Notes under the pieces: generated by a model
Seen by the model: only the letters and a program-made list of their open reading frames with translations
Database searches by the model: none
Told to the model about the DNA's origin: nothing
Program-made: the position numbers and the translations under genes
Shown here: piece by piece, positions 17,675 through 26,373 of the stretch
Layout: each line of letters starts with the position of its first letter
Position numbering within the stretch: position 1 is the stretch's first letter
Source of the DNA: Kineosporia babensis
Lineage (GTDB): Bacteria > Actinomycetota > Actinomycetes > Actinomycetales > Kineosporiaceae
DNA: 64,000 bases
Direction of reading: 5' to 3'
NCBI RefSeq assembly: GCF_021129305.1
Contig: NZ_JAJOMB010000003.1
Location: forward strand, 1 to 64,000

Positions 17675-19188
17675 AGATCGTCCTCGAAGGGCTGCTTCTC
17701 GCCGGTCTTGCGCAGAGCGAGGCTGTCGACGTCACGGTTCTCGCCTTGAAGCAAAGTGATCGGTACGGCCTCGGAGGTGTAGCCCTCCTTCGTGGCCGTG
17801 ATCAGATAGCTCCCCGGGGTGGGCAGGTCGGTCGCCACGAAGACGTTGTCGTTCTCGGGGGACTTGGCCAGGGCCGCCCGAGCGCACGGCACCGCAGTGC
17901 CTTCGCCGGTAAGGACCTCCACTTTTGCGCCGCTCAGATCATCGATGTTCAGGTCCACGGTCACCGACCCCCGGGCCACGCCGATGAGCATCGTCGGCAG
18001 TTCCGTCACGCTGTCCTTGGAGGTCTTGGTATCGCCTCCCCGGGCAACCACTTTCAGCGCCTGACCCGGGTCTACGGCTTGCGGGTACCAGGTAGGCACC
18101 AGTCCCGCGCCGCCGAACCGGATCAGGTACTCACCGGCCGTGCGCACCTCCGCCCGCCAACTACCGTCCCGGTTCGGGCGCTCGGCCCAGACCGGGTGCT
18201 CGGTGTCATCGACCGGGTAGATCGAGACTCTCATGTCGTAGAGAAGCTGCCGCATGCGCCACTGCGGCATCGATCCGGCGTTACGCGGGGTGGGCGAGTA
18301 TCCGTCGCCCACTACCTTCACCCGGCCGGAGAAGGAGCATGGGCAGGCGTCGGGGCCGACCTCCGGAGGGCGGGAGTCGGGATCCGCGAAACCGGCCAGC
18401 CGATTGTCGGTGTGGACCTGGTCTGCTTCGTTCTTGTGCAGGATGGCGGCCACCGTAGCCACTCCGATCGCCATGATCACCAGGATGGCCAGGAGGCTGC
18501 TGCCGAGCGCCAGGGTGGTCCGGCTGATCCAGGGCTTCTGCAGGAAAGCTCCCTGAGTTCCCAGAGAATCGACCGGGATGCCCGCCTTCCGCTCATCGAT
18601 CGGACGCGGGTCGGCGAAGACCGAGAACATGTGCGGAATCGGCATTCCTGTCCACGGACGATGCCGGGACACCGTCACGCTCGCCCGGGTCCGCTCCCCT
18701 GGGGCCAGTTCCACGTGCTCGGGGTCGAAGCGGAAACGCAGTTCGTCTTCCTCGTCCTGGCCGGTCAGGGGTCTCGAGATCGAGGTGTTGCCGGCGTTCT
18801 CGATCAGGATTCCGAACCGCGCCTCCTTACCGCCGTGCACCAGGTGCGGTTTCAGGTTCAGCAGAAGCAGTTCCTGGTCCGGGATGTCCACCGTCACTGG
18901 GCAGAGCACACATTCGCCGAGGCCACCGATCTCCTGCACCTGCACCGTGATCGGATAGGCACCGGCCGGAAACCCGTCGGGCAACGACAGGTACACCGAT
19001 ACCGTGCGGGTCTCCCCCGGAAAGAGCGAGAAGTCGGCCTCACTGATCTGCGCCCAGTCCGGGTCGGCCCCCAGCACCCGGATGCTCACGCCGGCGATGA
19101 CGTCACGTGGGTTCTCCACGCTCACCGACATCTGTACCGGCACGCCGGCTTGCTGAACGAAGTGGTTCGGGCTGACGTTGGCGATCAC
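17656..19188 (-). CDS. Membrane protein with two Ig-like domains and a carboxypeptidase-regulatory-like outer domain
   Basis: This 510-residue protein has two N-terminal Ig-like repeats (FVQQAGVPVQMSVSVENP; LNLKPHLVHGGKEARFGILI), a transmembrane helix near residue 230-255 (LGSSLLAILVIMAIGVATVA), and an outer half with repeated beta domains (VRTAGEYLIRFGG, DLPTPGSYLITATKEGY). GTG 19188 lies four bases after the previous stop. It shares domain plan with its two operon neighbours and with the gene at 7948. No enzymatic motif is seen; a scaffold in the envelope is the simplest reading. Confidence 0.75.
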   Translation of the reverse strand: MIANVSPNHFVQQAGVPVQMSVSVENPRDVIAGVSIRVLGADPDWAQISEADFSLFPGETRTVSVYLSLPDGFPAGAYPITVQVQEIGGLGECVLCPVTVDIPDQELLLLNLKPHLVHGGKEARFGILIENAGNTSISRPLTGQDEEDELRFRFDPEHVELAPGERTRASVTVSRHRPWTGMPIPHMFSVFADPRPIDERKAGIPVDSLGTQGAFLQKPWISRTTLALGSSLLAILVIMAIGVATVAAILHKNEADQVHTDNRLAGFADPDSRPPEVGPDACPCSFSGRVKVVGDGYSPTPRNAGSMPQWRMRQLLYDMRVSIYPVDDTEHPVWAERPNRDGSWRAEVRTAGEYLIRFGGAGLVPTWYPQAVDPGQALKVVARGGDTKTSKDSVTELPTMLIGVARGSVTVDLNIDDLSGAKVEVLTGEGTAVPCARAALAKSPENDNVFVATDLPTPGSYLITATKEGYTSEAVPITLLQGENRDVDSLALRKTGEKQPFEDDLCIPKR

Positions 19189-19192
19189 GACG

Positions 19193-20944
19193 TCACCGCA
19201 CCGCCTCGTCGTCTGCAGGGCTGAACCGGTACGTCGTCACACCGCGGTTCTTTCCAGGCTGCACGGGAACATCGCGCACCAGCATCGTGCGGCCACCGAC
19301 CTGGATGGTCAGGTCGTAACGGCCGGGAACCTGCAGTCCCTTCAGATGCAGAGTGGCTGTGGCGGCGCCGGTCAGGTCTGGTTCGGCCAAGGCCTCGTCC
19401 TGAGCACCATCACGAGGACGCTCGGTGACGGGACGGCCGGTACCCTCCGGCAGCGGACCCGGATTGCCGTCAGCGGGCGGCAAGGCAACGAGGACGGCTC
19501 TCCTCGAGGATGTTTCCAGGTGGCTCGTCATTTGCTCGCGCTGGTTCCCGGGGACCGCTGACGGAGTGGGCGCCGCCGGTGTTTCGTCGAGAGGTTCCCG
19601 GGCGTCGGGACACTGCGGGTCGGTCTCGACCGCTTCGGTTGCAGTGGGAACGGGAGTACTCGTCGTCTTCGTGCTTGGAGTAGCAACTACGCGGACGCGT
19701 TCTCCCACCAGATCCTCGCTCGTGCGCACCGCCAGGCGATACTCGCCCGGCCGGCTCGGCACCTGCTGGGCCAGAGTGCAGGAGTACGTGTACCAGTAGG
19801 AGGGCGTCTGCAGGTCGCGGGCGTGCGGAGAATCGAAGGTGAGCCAGTACTTTCCGGGTGAGATGTTCTCGATCCACCAGGTTCCGTCGGCCGCGCTCAC
19901 GTCCTGCTCGACGGCCTTGCCGGACCGATCGACCTCCCGGCTGTGGCGATCCAGCTTCTGGCCACCTCGCTCGCATCTCGGCCGAAACGCTCGCCCCGAG
20001 AGAGCGTTCCGCCGTGGGCGTAGCTGCGGATCTTCGGCGTCGCAGGCCAGAACCGTCACCCCGGCAACCGGTGAGCCGTCGAACTTGGACAGGACCGTGC
20101 CGGAGATCGTGATGGAGACGTCCCTGGGGACCTCTTCGTCGAGGCGGCCCTGCCCGGCCAGGCCCGGGGCCAGTTTCAGCGGTACGGCCGAAGCCTCGAC
20201 GAACCGCTTCATCCCCAGGTAGGCCAGCACGCACCAGATCGTCAGCATCACGACGAGCCCGATCGAGAACAGCAGCCAGGTGCTGTACCGCGCCTTCTGC
20301 CGATAGGTCAGCTGCAGGTCCCGGTTCAGCTCCTGCTGCAGCAACGGCTGCCCGGGCGTGACCGAGAACGCCGTCACGCGCAGGTCGAGCGGATGCTCCA
20401 GGGCTGCCCCGACCAGGTTGCGGGGCCCTCGCACCCGGATCAAGGACCTACCGGTCTGCCAGGGCTGCAGCGTGAACTCGTTCGGCTCGAAGCTGACTCC
20501 CACGCCGTCGGGCACCTCGACCAGCCGGGGCTGCACCAGCAGCGGAGTGTTTCCGCGGTTGGCCACCGTGAGCGGGAAAACAGTGCGGCGTCCGGCCTTA
20601 CGCACCGATGGGTGAACACCGACGACCATGGCCGGTTTTGGGTCGACATCGACGGTGAGAGCGGCCTCGCGGCTCTTGTCGGTGGCGGTGGGCCGGACCC
20701 GGACCGCCAGTTCGTGCCGGCCCGCCGGCATCTGGGCCGGCAGTCGCACCCGCAGCGGAAGCCTGCGGCGCTCGCCCGGGAAGAGCGTGGGCGTGCTCTC
20801 CAGATGCGACGTCGCCCCCGGGGCCCCGGTGAGATCGAGCTGGACCACGTCGATGACGTCGGCGGTGTTGACGACATCGACCAGGAGCTCGGTGGGAACA
20901 TCCGGCTCCAGCCTGATCTCGTCGTTCAGCAGCGAGACGTCCAT
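19193..20944 (-). CDS. Large membrane protein with Ig-like domains and a long outer region
   Basis: The 583-residue protein begins MDVSLLNDEIRLEPD; this ATG overlaps the preceding TGA by one base, so the longer in-frame upstream extension is rejected. Two Ig-like units (DVPTELLVDVVNTADVIDVV; RKAGRRTVFPLTVANRGNTP) precede a transmembrane helix near residue 240-265 (WLLFSIGLVVMLTIWCVLAY). The outer part has a carboxypeptidase-regulatory-like domain (ITISGTVLSKFDGSPVAGVT), a Thr/Pro-rich linker and a final beta domain (LKGLQVPGRYDLTIQVGG). It is the first of three consecutive related genes downstream of the cap and ATPase genes. Confidence 0.75.
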   Translation of the reverse strand: MDVSLLNDEIRLEPDVPTELLVDVVNTADVIDVVQLDLTGAPGATSHLESTPTLFPGERRRLPLRVRLPAQMPAGRHELAVRVRPTATDKSREAALTVDVDPKPAMVVGVHPSVRKAGRRTVFPLTVANRGNTPLLVQPRLVEVPDGVGVSFEPNEFTLQPWQTGRSLIRVRGPRNLVGAALEHPLDLRVTAFSVTPGQPLLQQELNRDLQLTYRQKARYSTWLLFSIGLVVMLTIWCVLAYLGMKRFVEASAVPLKLAPGLAGQGRLDEEVPRDVSITISGTVLSKFDGSPVAGVTVLACDAEDPQLRPRRNALSGRAFRPRCERGGQKLDRHSREVDRSGKAVEQDVSAADGTWWIENISPGKYWLTFDSPHARDLQTPSYWYTYSCTLAQQVPSRPGEYRLAVRTSEDLVGERVRVVATPSTKTTSTPVPTATEAVETDPQCPDAREPLDETPAAPTPSAVPGNQREQMTSHLETSSRRAVLVALPPADGNPGPLPEGTGRPVTERPRDGAQDEALAEPDLTGAATATLHLKGLQVPGRYDLTIQVGGRTMLVRDVPVQPGKNRGVTTYRFSPADDEAVR

Positions 20945-21573
20945 CAGCGGGGTTCCCGGACGCGCGAGCGATTCTGGCCGAACCACACCGACCACCGGCT
21001 CGGTTCATCCGAACTCGGCCGAACCGGAGCCACGTCGATCCGGACTCGCTCGACCGGCGGAGCGACTCTAGTCTGCTTGTCCAGCGCGACCGCGGCCGTA
21101 GCCACGAACACCACCGACGGGCGCAACTTTCCGCCGAGGTTGCCCCACAGATCCCGCCCTCGTACCTGACTGGCGTCGGCGAGCGCGACCTGGGCCGGCC
21201 CGATCAGGCCGGGGTACTTCGCCGGAACACTGATTGAGGACGATCGCAGCGCGGCTTTGACGGCGTCCCCCAGCAGTTGATGTTCTTCCCGGACGCCGCC
21301 GCCCCAGGCACTGACCAGGTACCAGAACGACATCGCGGGTGCGGCCCGGTCCTGCACCACGACACCGGTGGCATCGCGTCGGGGTGATGGGGCCACGGCC
21401 GGCTGAGCGGCCCGGGAGACGTCGAAGAGGAAGAGATTGATCGTGGGACGGGTGATCGAGCTGCCCCAGGTGCCTTCCGGACTCTCGAACGAGACGTCAC
21501 CGACCTCCTCAGGCAGCGGGAGCTCGTCGCGCAGCCAGATCTCGAAAGCGTGCTCCAGCGCGATTACTGGCAT
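20944..21573 (-). CDS. DUF4255/Pvc16-like tail cap (sheath terminator) protein
   Basis: This 209-residue protein begins like Pvc16 N-terminal domains: ALEHAFEIWLRDELPLP, then RPTINLFLFDVSRAAQ, and LVSAWGGGVREEHQLLGDAV. The family caps the distal end of sheath and tube and sets the particle's end. The start has a strong GGAGGCGG Shine-Dalgarno. It lies 30 bases after the AAA+ gene; the AAA+/cap pairing is typical of CIS loci. A C-terminal extension of about 40 residues after the conserved domain is Arg/Val-rich. Confidence 0.88.
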   Translation of the reverse strand: MPVIALEHAFEIWLRDELPLPEEVGDVSFESPEGTWGSSITRPTINLFLFDVSRAAQPAVAPSPRRDATGVVVQDRAAPAMSFWYLVSAWGGGVREEHQLLGDAVKAALRSSSISVPAKYPGLIGPAQVALADASQVRGRDLWGNLGGKLRPSVVFVATAAVALDKQTRVAPPVERVRIDVAPVRPSSDEPSRWSVWFGQNRSRVREPR

Positions 21574-21603
21574 TGTTCCGCCTCCCCGTCCCCGAAGCCG
21601 ACT

Positions 21604-23586
21604 TCAGCGCGCACCGGGCGCACCCACGTCTTCAAGCAGTGCTCGTCGGGGGCCGGGCAGCATCGAGCTGCGCCGCCCCATCTTCCGCAGCTCACGCTCC
21701 AGGGCTGTGACCAGATGCCGCTGACCGACCGCTCCGTCACCGTCGCCGAAAGCATTGAAAGCGGCCGCCAGAACGACGTTGCGGATCACCCCGCCGGTCA
21801 GACCGTCCACCGCCGACAAGGCCAGGGTGTCCACCGGATCACCGGGATCGAACACCGCCACGTTGCGCAGATGCGTGTCCCACAGCGACATTCGCCCGGC
21901 CTCGTCCGGCTCGGGGAACGAGAGAATGAAGTGCAGCCGGCGAGTGAAGGCGGCGTCGACGTTGCCCCGCAGGTTCGTCGCCAGCACGACCAGCCCGTCG
22001 AACTGTTCCAGCCGCTGCAGCAGGTAAGACACTTCGAGGTTGGCGTAGCGGTCGTGGGCGTCCTGCACGGCCGTGCGGGCGCCGAACAGCGAGTCGGCCT
22101 CGTCGAAGAACAGCACGCAGTTCAGCCGTTCCGCCGTGGCGAAGATCCGGGCCAGGCGTTTCTCGGCCTCACCGATGTACTTGTCCACCACCGAAGCGAG
22201 ATCCACCTGGTACAGGTCGAGCCCGAGGCTGCCGGCCACCGCCTGGGCGGCCAGCGTCTTGCCGGTGCCCGAGCCGCCGGCGAACAGGGCCGCGATCCCC
22301 CGCCCGCGTCCTTTGCCCATCAGAGGTCCCTGCGCGAGTACCGCGTCGCGGTGCCGGCCCCAGCTGATCATCTCCTCAAGCCCGGCCCGGGTCGCCGGGG
22401 TCAGCACCAGGTCGTCCAGGGTCACGTCGGCCCGGCGCATCACCCCGGCCTGGTCGCTCAGCCGGCGGGCGGCCGTGAGCAGACCTTGCGAGGTGATCTC
22501 ACCGGTGTCGATCCGGGCCAGGTCGACGACCGTGCGGACCTCTTCCGGGGTGACCCGCAGGGCGAGCAGGTCACGGTCCGGTTCGTCGCAGTGGGCGGCC
22601 CAGAGACTGCGCCGATCGTCCTCGTCCAGCCGGGGCGCGGCCACCATCGGAGGGAGCCAGGAGGCCCAGTGTGGGTCCCACGCGGTCTCGGCGACCACGA
22701 CCACCGGGATCCGGGCCACCGAAAGCCGGTGCAGCAGTGCCGGGGTGGCGTGATCGGTCTCGGCCACAGGTAGCCCGACGACGATGAGGACGCCCCCACG
22801 TAGCACCGTTTCCAGCACTGCAGCCCCGACCACGGCGTGGAGGTTCTCGGCCGGTGCACGGCTCAGGTCCACGGTGATCACCTCGAGGCCGTGCTGGGCC
22901 GCAGCCCCGGCGGCCATCGAGACTCCGGCCGCGCTGGCCGGGCCGTGCACCCAGATCAGGCTCGCGCCTTCCTGCCAGTACCGCGTGAGGTCGTCACCAC
23001 CCGGCCAGTCCAGCGGCACCGCGTTGGCCAGCAGCGGGGCCAGCTCAGCGTCCGGCTGGTGATCGCCCAGCAGGTGCCCGGCCACCCGGTCGGGCAGGAC
23101 CAGCGTGCGCCCCATGAACGGGCCGCTGCCCTGAACCGACATCAGGCCGGTCCGGGACAACGCTCCCCCGGCCCGAAGCCCCGCTCGGACCGCAGGCTCG
23201 ACGTTGGCCACGCCGAGCACCTCCAGAACCGCGCCGATGGTGGGCCGGTCGACCTGATGACCGGCCGGGCGCAATTGGTCCAGCGCCACCGCCAGCGAAG
23301 GGTCGATGTCGGCGGCCACCAGCACCGCCAGCAGATCGCTCTCGAAGTGGCTCAGCCCAGCTGCCCCGCCGAGCTCGTCCAGCGCCTGATCGAGCTGACC
23401 GAACAGCACCGGCGCACCGTTCCACGCCTCCACCACGGCGAGCTGGCTGCCCAGCAGCGCATCGACGTCACCGGCCGGCGCCTTGCCCTGCGCGATCGAC
23501 TGCTCCCGCAGATGCACACGGCGTTGCACTGCGGCATCCAGCCCGCCCAGGAAGCGTTGCCAGCGTGGCGCGATTCCATCCCCCAT
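21604..23586 (-). CDS. AAA+ ATPase of the CIS (Afp15/Pvc15-like)
   Basis: At 660 residues, the C-terminal AAA+ module has Walker A GGSGTGKT (about residue 435), Walker B CVLFFDEADSLFG, a sensor-1 ATNLRGNVDAAFTRR with the arginine finger region, and a helical lid. The N-terminal ~400 residues form an inactive or degenerate AAA-like region plus helices, as is usual in Pvc15 homologues. The ATPase is needed for particle assembly in related systems. It heads the reverse operon of cap and Ig-like membrane proteins. It is the clearest marker that this is an eCIS-type locus and not a phage remnant. Confidence 0.92.
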   Translation of the reverse strand: MGDGIAPRWQRFLGGLDAAVQRRVHLREQSIAQGKAPAGDVDALLGSQLAVVEAWNGAPVLFGQLDQALDELGGAAGLSHFESDLLAVLVAADIDPSLAVALDQLRPAGHQVDRPTIGAVLEVLGVANVEPAVRAGLRAGGALSRTGLMSVQGSGPFMGRTLVLPDRVAGHLLGDHQPDAELAPLLANAVPLDWPGGDDLTRYWQEGASLIWVHGPASAAGVSMAAGAAAQHGLEVITVDLSRAPAENLHAVVGAAVLETVLRGGVLIVVGLPVAETDHATPALLHRLSVARIPVVVVAETAWDPHWASWLPPMVAAPRLDEDDRRSLWAAHCDEPDRDLLALRVTPEEVRTVVDLARIDTGEITSQGLLTAARRLSDQAGVMRRADVTLDDLVLTPATRAGLEEMISWGRHRDAVLAQGPLMGKGRGRGIAALFAGGSGTGKTLAAQAVAGSLGLDLYQVDLASVVDKYIGEAEKRLARIFATAERLNCVLFFDEADSLFGARTAVQDAHDRYANLEVSYLLQRLEQFDGLVVLATNLRGNVDAAFTRRLHFILSFPEPDEAGRMSLWDTHLRNVAVFDPGDPVDTLALSAVDGLTGGVIRNVVLAAAFNAFGDGDGAVGQRHLVTALERELRKMGRRSSMLPGPRRALLEDVGAPGAR

Positions 23587-23697
23587 GCGGGCGAGATTAG
23601 CCAGGCAGCATCACCAATCCCCTCCAACTCCTGAGTATCTGGCGAAAGGGAGGATCGTGCGGTGAATCCGGCGTGGCACCCACACCCCGGACCGCAC

Positions 23698-23719
23698 AGT
23701 CGGGTAGGTCGGCTCAAGG
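23698..23719. repeat. 22-bp direct repeat, copy 1
   Basis: This 22-base element (core GTCGGCTCAAGG at its end) recurs at 24596-24617 with one mismatch. The two copies flank the coiled-coil gene in the same orientation, about 900 bases apart. Confidence 0.7.
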
Positions 23720-23733
23720 ACAGGGCAAAGCGT

Positions 23734-23767
23734 CGGTGCCCCGCTGTCTGGCGACAGCGAGGCACCG
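23734..23767 (-). terminator. Stem-loop after the coiled-coil gene
   Basis: A nested hairpin pairs 23734-23740 with 23761-23767 and 23743-23748 with 23753-23758. It sits about 20 bases past the stop of the reverse coiled-coil gene. No T-run follows, so it may be a Rho-independent-like structure of the actinobacterial type or an mRNA end protector. Confidence 0.55.
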
Positions 23768-23784
23768 AAGAGACAGCGGTTCGG

Positions 23785-24363
23785 CTACTCCTTGCCCGGC
23801 GCCACTCGCATCGCCAGGTCGGTGATCATGCCGATGACGCGCTGAAAATCGCCCCTCAGCCCACCGATCTCGGCTTTCACCTCCACCATGTCAGCCTTGA
23901 GCCCACTCACATCGGTCTTGAGCTGGCTCACATCGGCCTTCAGCTCCTCCTGTCCGGCCTTCAGCCCGACAACATCGGCCTTCAGCTCCTCCTGTCCGGC
24001 CTTCAGCCCGACAACATCGGCCTTCAGCTCCTCCTGCCCGGCCTTCAGCCCGACAACATCGGCCTTCAGCTCCTCCTGCCCGGCCTTCAGCTCGGCAACG
24101 TCGGCCTTGACCTCGCGGACATCGGCTCGCAAGCGGTCCTGTCCGGCCCCCAGCTCGACCTGGCCGGCCTTCAGCTCGGCCACGTCGTCCCGGAGTCCGG
24201 CCTGCCCCGTACGCAGCTCGAACAAGACGTCCTGCTGCTTTTCGAGGATCTTGCTGTGAGATCGCACCACGGCGATCAGGCTACCCTCCGGCGCCGTGAC
24301 GACGCCCTTCTCCAGGCCCAGCACGTTCTCTACGGTGGTCATCCGGTCCTTCAGCTTGGCCAT
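23785..24363 (-). CDS. Coiled-coil protein with 14-residue repeats
   Basis: The 192-residue product is predicted to be almost all alpha-helical. After a 45-residue head comes a run of heptad-paired 14-residue repeats of the type KAGQEELKADVVGL (four near-identical copies, flanked by degenerate ones), and a short end with MITDLAMRVAPG. There is no signal peptide or transmembrane helix. ATG 24363 follows GGGGAG. It resembles the rod parts of fibres, spacers or rulers. Between the ATPase operon and the second baseplate pair it may be a CIS fibre or length component, but nothing proves this. Confidence 0.7.
   Translation of the reverse strand: MAKLKDRMTTVENVLGLEKGVVTAPEGSLIAVVRSHSKILEKQQDVLFELRTGQAGLRDDVAELKAGQVELGAGQDRLRADVREVKADVAELKAGQEELKADVVGLKAGQEELKADVVGLKAGQEELKADVVGLKAGQEELKADVSQLKTDVSGLKADMVEVKAEIGGLRGDFQRVIGMITDLAMRVAPGKE
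23931..24098. repeat. Four 42-bp tandem repeats inside the coiled-coil gene
   Basis: Units starting at 23931, 23973, 24015 and 24057 are nearly identical at DNA level, each encoding 14 residues. A degenerate unit follows. Such DNA-level identity suggests recent expansion or slippage, so the rod length may vary between strains. Confidence 0.85.
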
Positions 24364-24645
24364 CAAACTGCTCCCCGTGTTCGGCTTCCAGTACTGACCA
24401 CCCGAGACACCTCGCTGTGCCGCCAGACGGCTTCTCGACCCCTTGCGGAGCGCGCCACTCCGTGATCAGGAATATGCCACATGAATCGGGATATTCCCAA
24501 TTCCCCTCAGTCGCCTGTTGCACGTAGGAGCACTTGCGATGGCACCCGGCTGCCCAGCCCGAAGCGTCCTAAATCAGCGACACTCCTCACCGCGAAGTCG
24601 GGTACGTCGGCTCAAGGCCGGGCGCACAACGACGAGTAAGTCAGG
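24364..24645. promoter_or_regulatory. Divergent intergenic region with an inverted repeat
   Basis: This 282-base region separates the reverse coiled-coil gene from the forward J-like copy 2. It holds the inverted repeat GGAATAT (24469-24475) / ATATTCC (24491-24497) with a 15-base spacer, and copy 2 of the 22-bp direct repeat at 24596-24617. Promoters in both directions are expected here. I see no clear -10/-35 pair. Confidence 0.45.
24596..24617. repeat. 22-bp direct repeat, copy 2
   Basis: This matches the element at 23698-23719 in 21 of 22 bases, same orientation, 29 bases upstream of the second J-like gene start. Confidence 0.7.
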
Positions 24646-26373
24646 GTGGACGGCGACGACAAGACTCTGGCTACGATCGCCGCCGGAGCCGGCGAATCGC
24701 GTTCTGCTCTGCTGGAGGACCGCACGTTTCAGGACTTCGTCGACGAGGCCCGTGAGGTGCTCGGCGAGGAGCACGGCGAGCTCACCGAGCTCTTCGCCCG
24801 GATGTGCGACCTGTTCACGCACCGGCTCAACCAGGTGCCGGAACGCCTGCATCTGCAGTTTCTCGATCTGCTCGGGGTTCGGCCGTTCGCCCCGGGAGTC
24901 GCCACCTGCGACCTGACGTTCCGGCTTGAGGACGAGCTGGAGCGGGAGCTGCGCATTCCGGCCGGCAGCCAGGTCGCCGCAGCATCCGGCGTCGTGTTCA
25001 GCACGCTCGAGGATCTGGTGCTGGCCCCGCCCACGCTCACCCGCGTCATCCCTACCGCAGACGCCCTGAACCTGGGCTTCGCCGAACCCCTGTCCGGGCA
25101 CACCCTGCGGCTCAGGCTCGAGGAATCGGCTGAAACAGTGCGCTGGCAGGCCTGGACCGGCCACGACTGGATCCCGATCCCGGTGCACCGCGCGCACAAC
25201 GGCGAGTTCGAGCTGCTGATGCCCCGATTCCTGGGCCGCCGCACGATCGCCGAGTGCGACGCCTACTGGATCCAGGCCGTTGGGGCAGGCGCCGGCAAGG
25301 TCACCGTGGCGGTCATCGGCGGTACGACCCCGGCCGAGCATTCCGAACTCGTGTCCGCCGAGGTCCTGGGGCACAGCAACGGGCAGCCGGGACAAACCTT
25401 CACCACCTCCCAGAGCCCCGTGGCCCCTCGCCAGCACGGAGAGCAGGTGGCGGTCACCGGGCCCGACGGAGAAGACCTGTGGACGGAGGTGGCGGACTTC
25501 AGTCGTAGCGGCCCCACCGATCGTCATTTCGTCTGGGACGCGGCGATCCAGTTCGGTCCGGCCGTCCGGCAGCCCGACGGCTGGGTCAAGCAGCAGGGCG
25601 CCGTGCCACCGGCCGACGCTCTGATCTGGGTCACGAAGTACCGGGTGGGCGGTGGCGTTGCGGGCAATGTCGCCGCGCACACCCTCACCACCCCGCTGAC
25701 CGCGCTACCCCGAATCGCCGGTGTGACGAACCGGAAAGCTGCCACCGGGGGCAGTGATGCCGAAACGCTGGAGCAGTTCCGGATCCGGGGTCCGCTCACC
25801 CTGCGCACCGGGCAGCGCGCGGTCACCGCCGCGGACTACGAGCAGGTTGCCCTGGCGACCAGCCCGCGTGTCGCCCGCGCCCGCTGCCTTCCGGCCAGTC
25901 AGCCCGACCAACCGGCTCAGCTGATGATCGTTCCCCACCGGCCGCCGGCGGGCACCTTCCGGTCAATCGACGATTTCGCGCTGGAAGAGGGCCTGCTCAC
26001 GCAGCTGACCGACGCGGTGGAGGCTCAGCGGGTGATCGGGACCAGCATCGAACTGACCACGCCGTACTACATCGGGGTCGCGCTGGAGTGCACGATCCAG
26101 GTGCACACCGACCAGGCCGTCCGCGACGTTCACACGAGGCTGCGAACCTGGCTGGACCCGATCGACGGGAGCTGGCCCTTCGACCAGCCCCTCACCACCA
26201 GGGCCGTGGCTGACCGGATCCGGGCGACCGGCGGGGTCACCTCAATCGAAGACGTCCGTCTGTACGCCTACGACTGTCGCCTCCAGACCCGGGTCGGGCC
26301 GGCCCGGGAAACCCTGGAACTCGATGCTGACAGCCTGTTTCTCCTGGCCGAGATGATCGTGGTGACGCTTTGA
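24646..26373 (+). CDS. Baseplate J-like protein, copy 2 (N-terminally reduced)
   Basis: This 575-residue paralogue of the J-like protein keeps DRTFQDFVDEAREV, RLNQVPERLHLQFLDLLGV, IPAGSQVAAASG, EDLWTEVADFSRSGPTD, GQRAVTAADYEQVALATSPR and YYIGVALECTI. It lacks the WTNHNLNDPGVALIELFAW motif of copy 1: the frame goes straight from the first helix to ELTELFARMCD. A further loss of about 20 residues lies before the ADALNLGFAEPL stretch. It starts with GTG. It may build a second baseplate type or replace some wedges; decay is less likely as the frame is intact and the partner gene is coupled. Confidence 0.88.
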   Translation: MDGDDKTLATIAAGAGESRSALLEDRTFQDFVDEAREVLGEEHGELTELFARMCDLFTHRLNQVPERLHLQFLDLLGVRPFAPGVATCDLTFRLEDELERELRIPAGSQVAAASGVVFSTLEDLVLAPPTLTRVIPTADALNLGFAEPLSGHTLRLRLEESAETVRWQAWTGHDWIPIPVHRAHNGEFELLMPRFLGRRTIAECDAYWIQAVGAGAGKVTVAVIGGTTPAEHSELVSAEVLGHSNGQPGQTFTTSQSPVAPRQHGEQVAVTGPDGEDLWTEVADFSRSGPTDRHFVWDAAIQFGPAVRQPDGWVKQQGAVPPADALIWVTKYRVGGGVAGNVAAHTLTTPLTALPRIAGVTNRKAATGGSDAETLEQFRIRGPLTLRTGQRAVTAADYEQVALATSPRVARARCLPASQPDQPAQLMIVPHRPPAGTFRSIDDFALEEGLLTQLTDAVEAQRVIGTSIELTTPYYIGVALECTIQVHTDQAVRDVHTRLRTWLDPIDGSWPFDQPLTTRAVADRIRATGGVTSIEDVRLYAYDCRLQTRVGPARETLELDADSLFLLAEMIVVTL

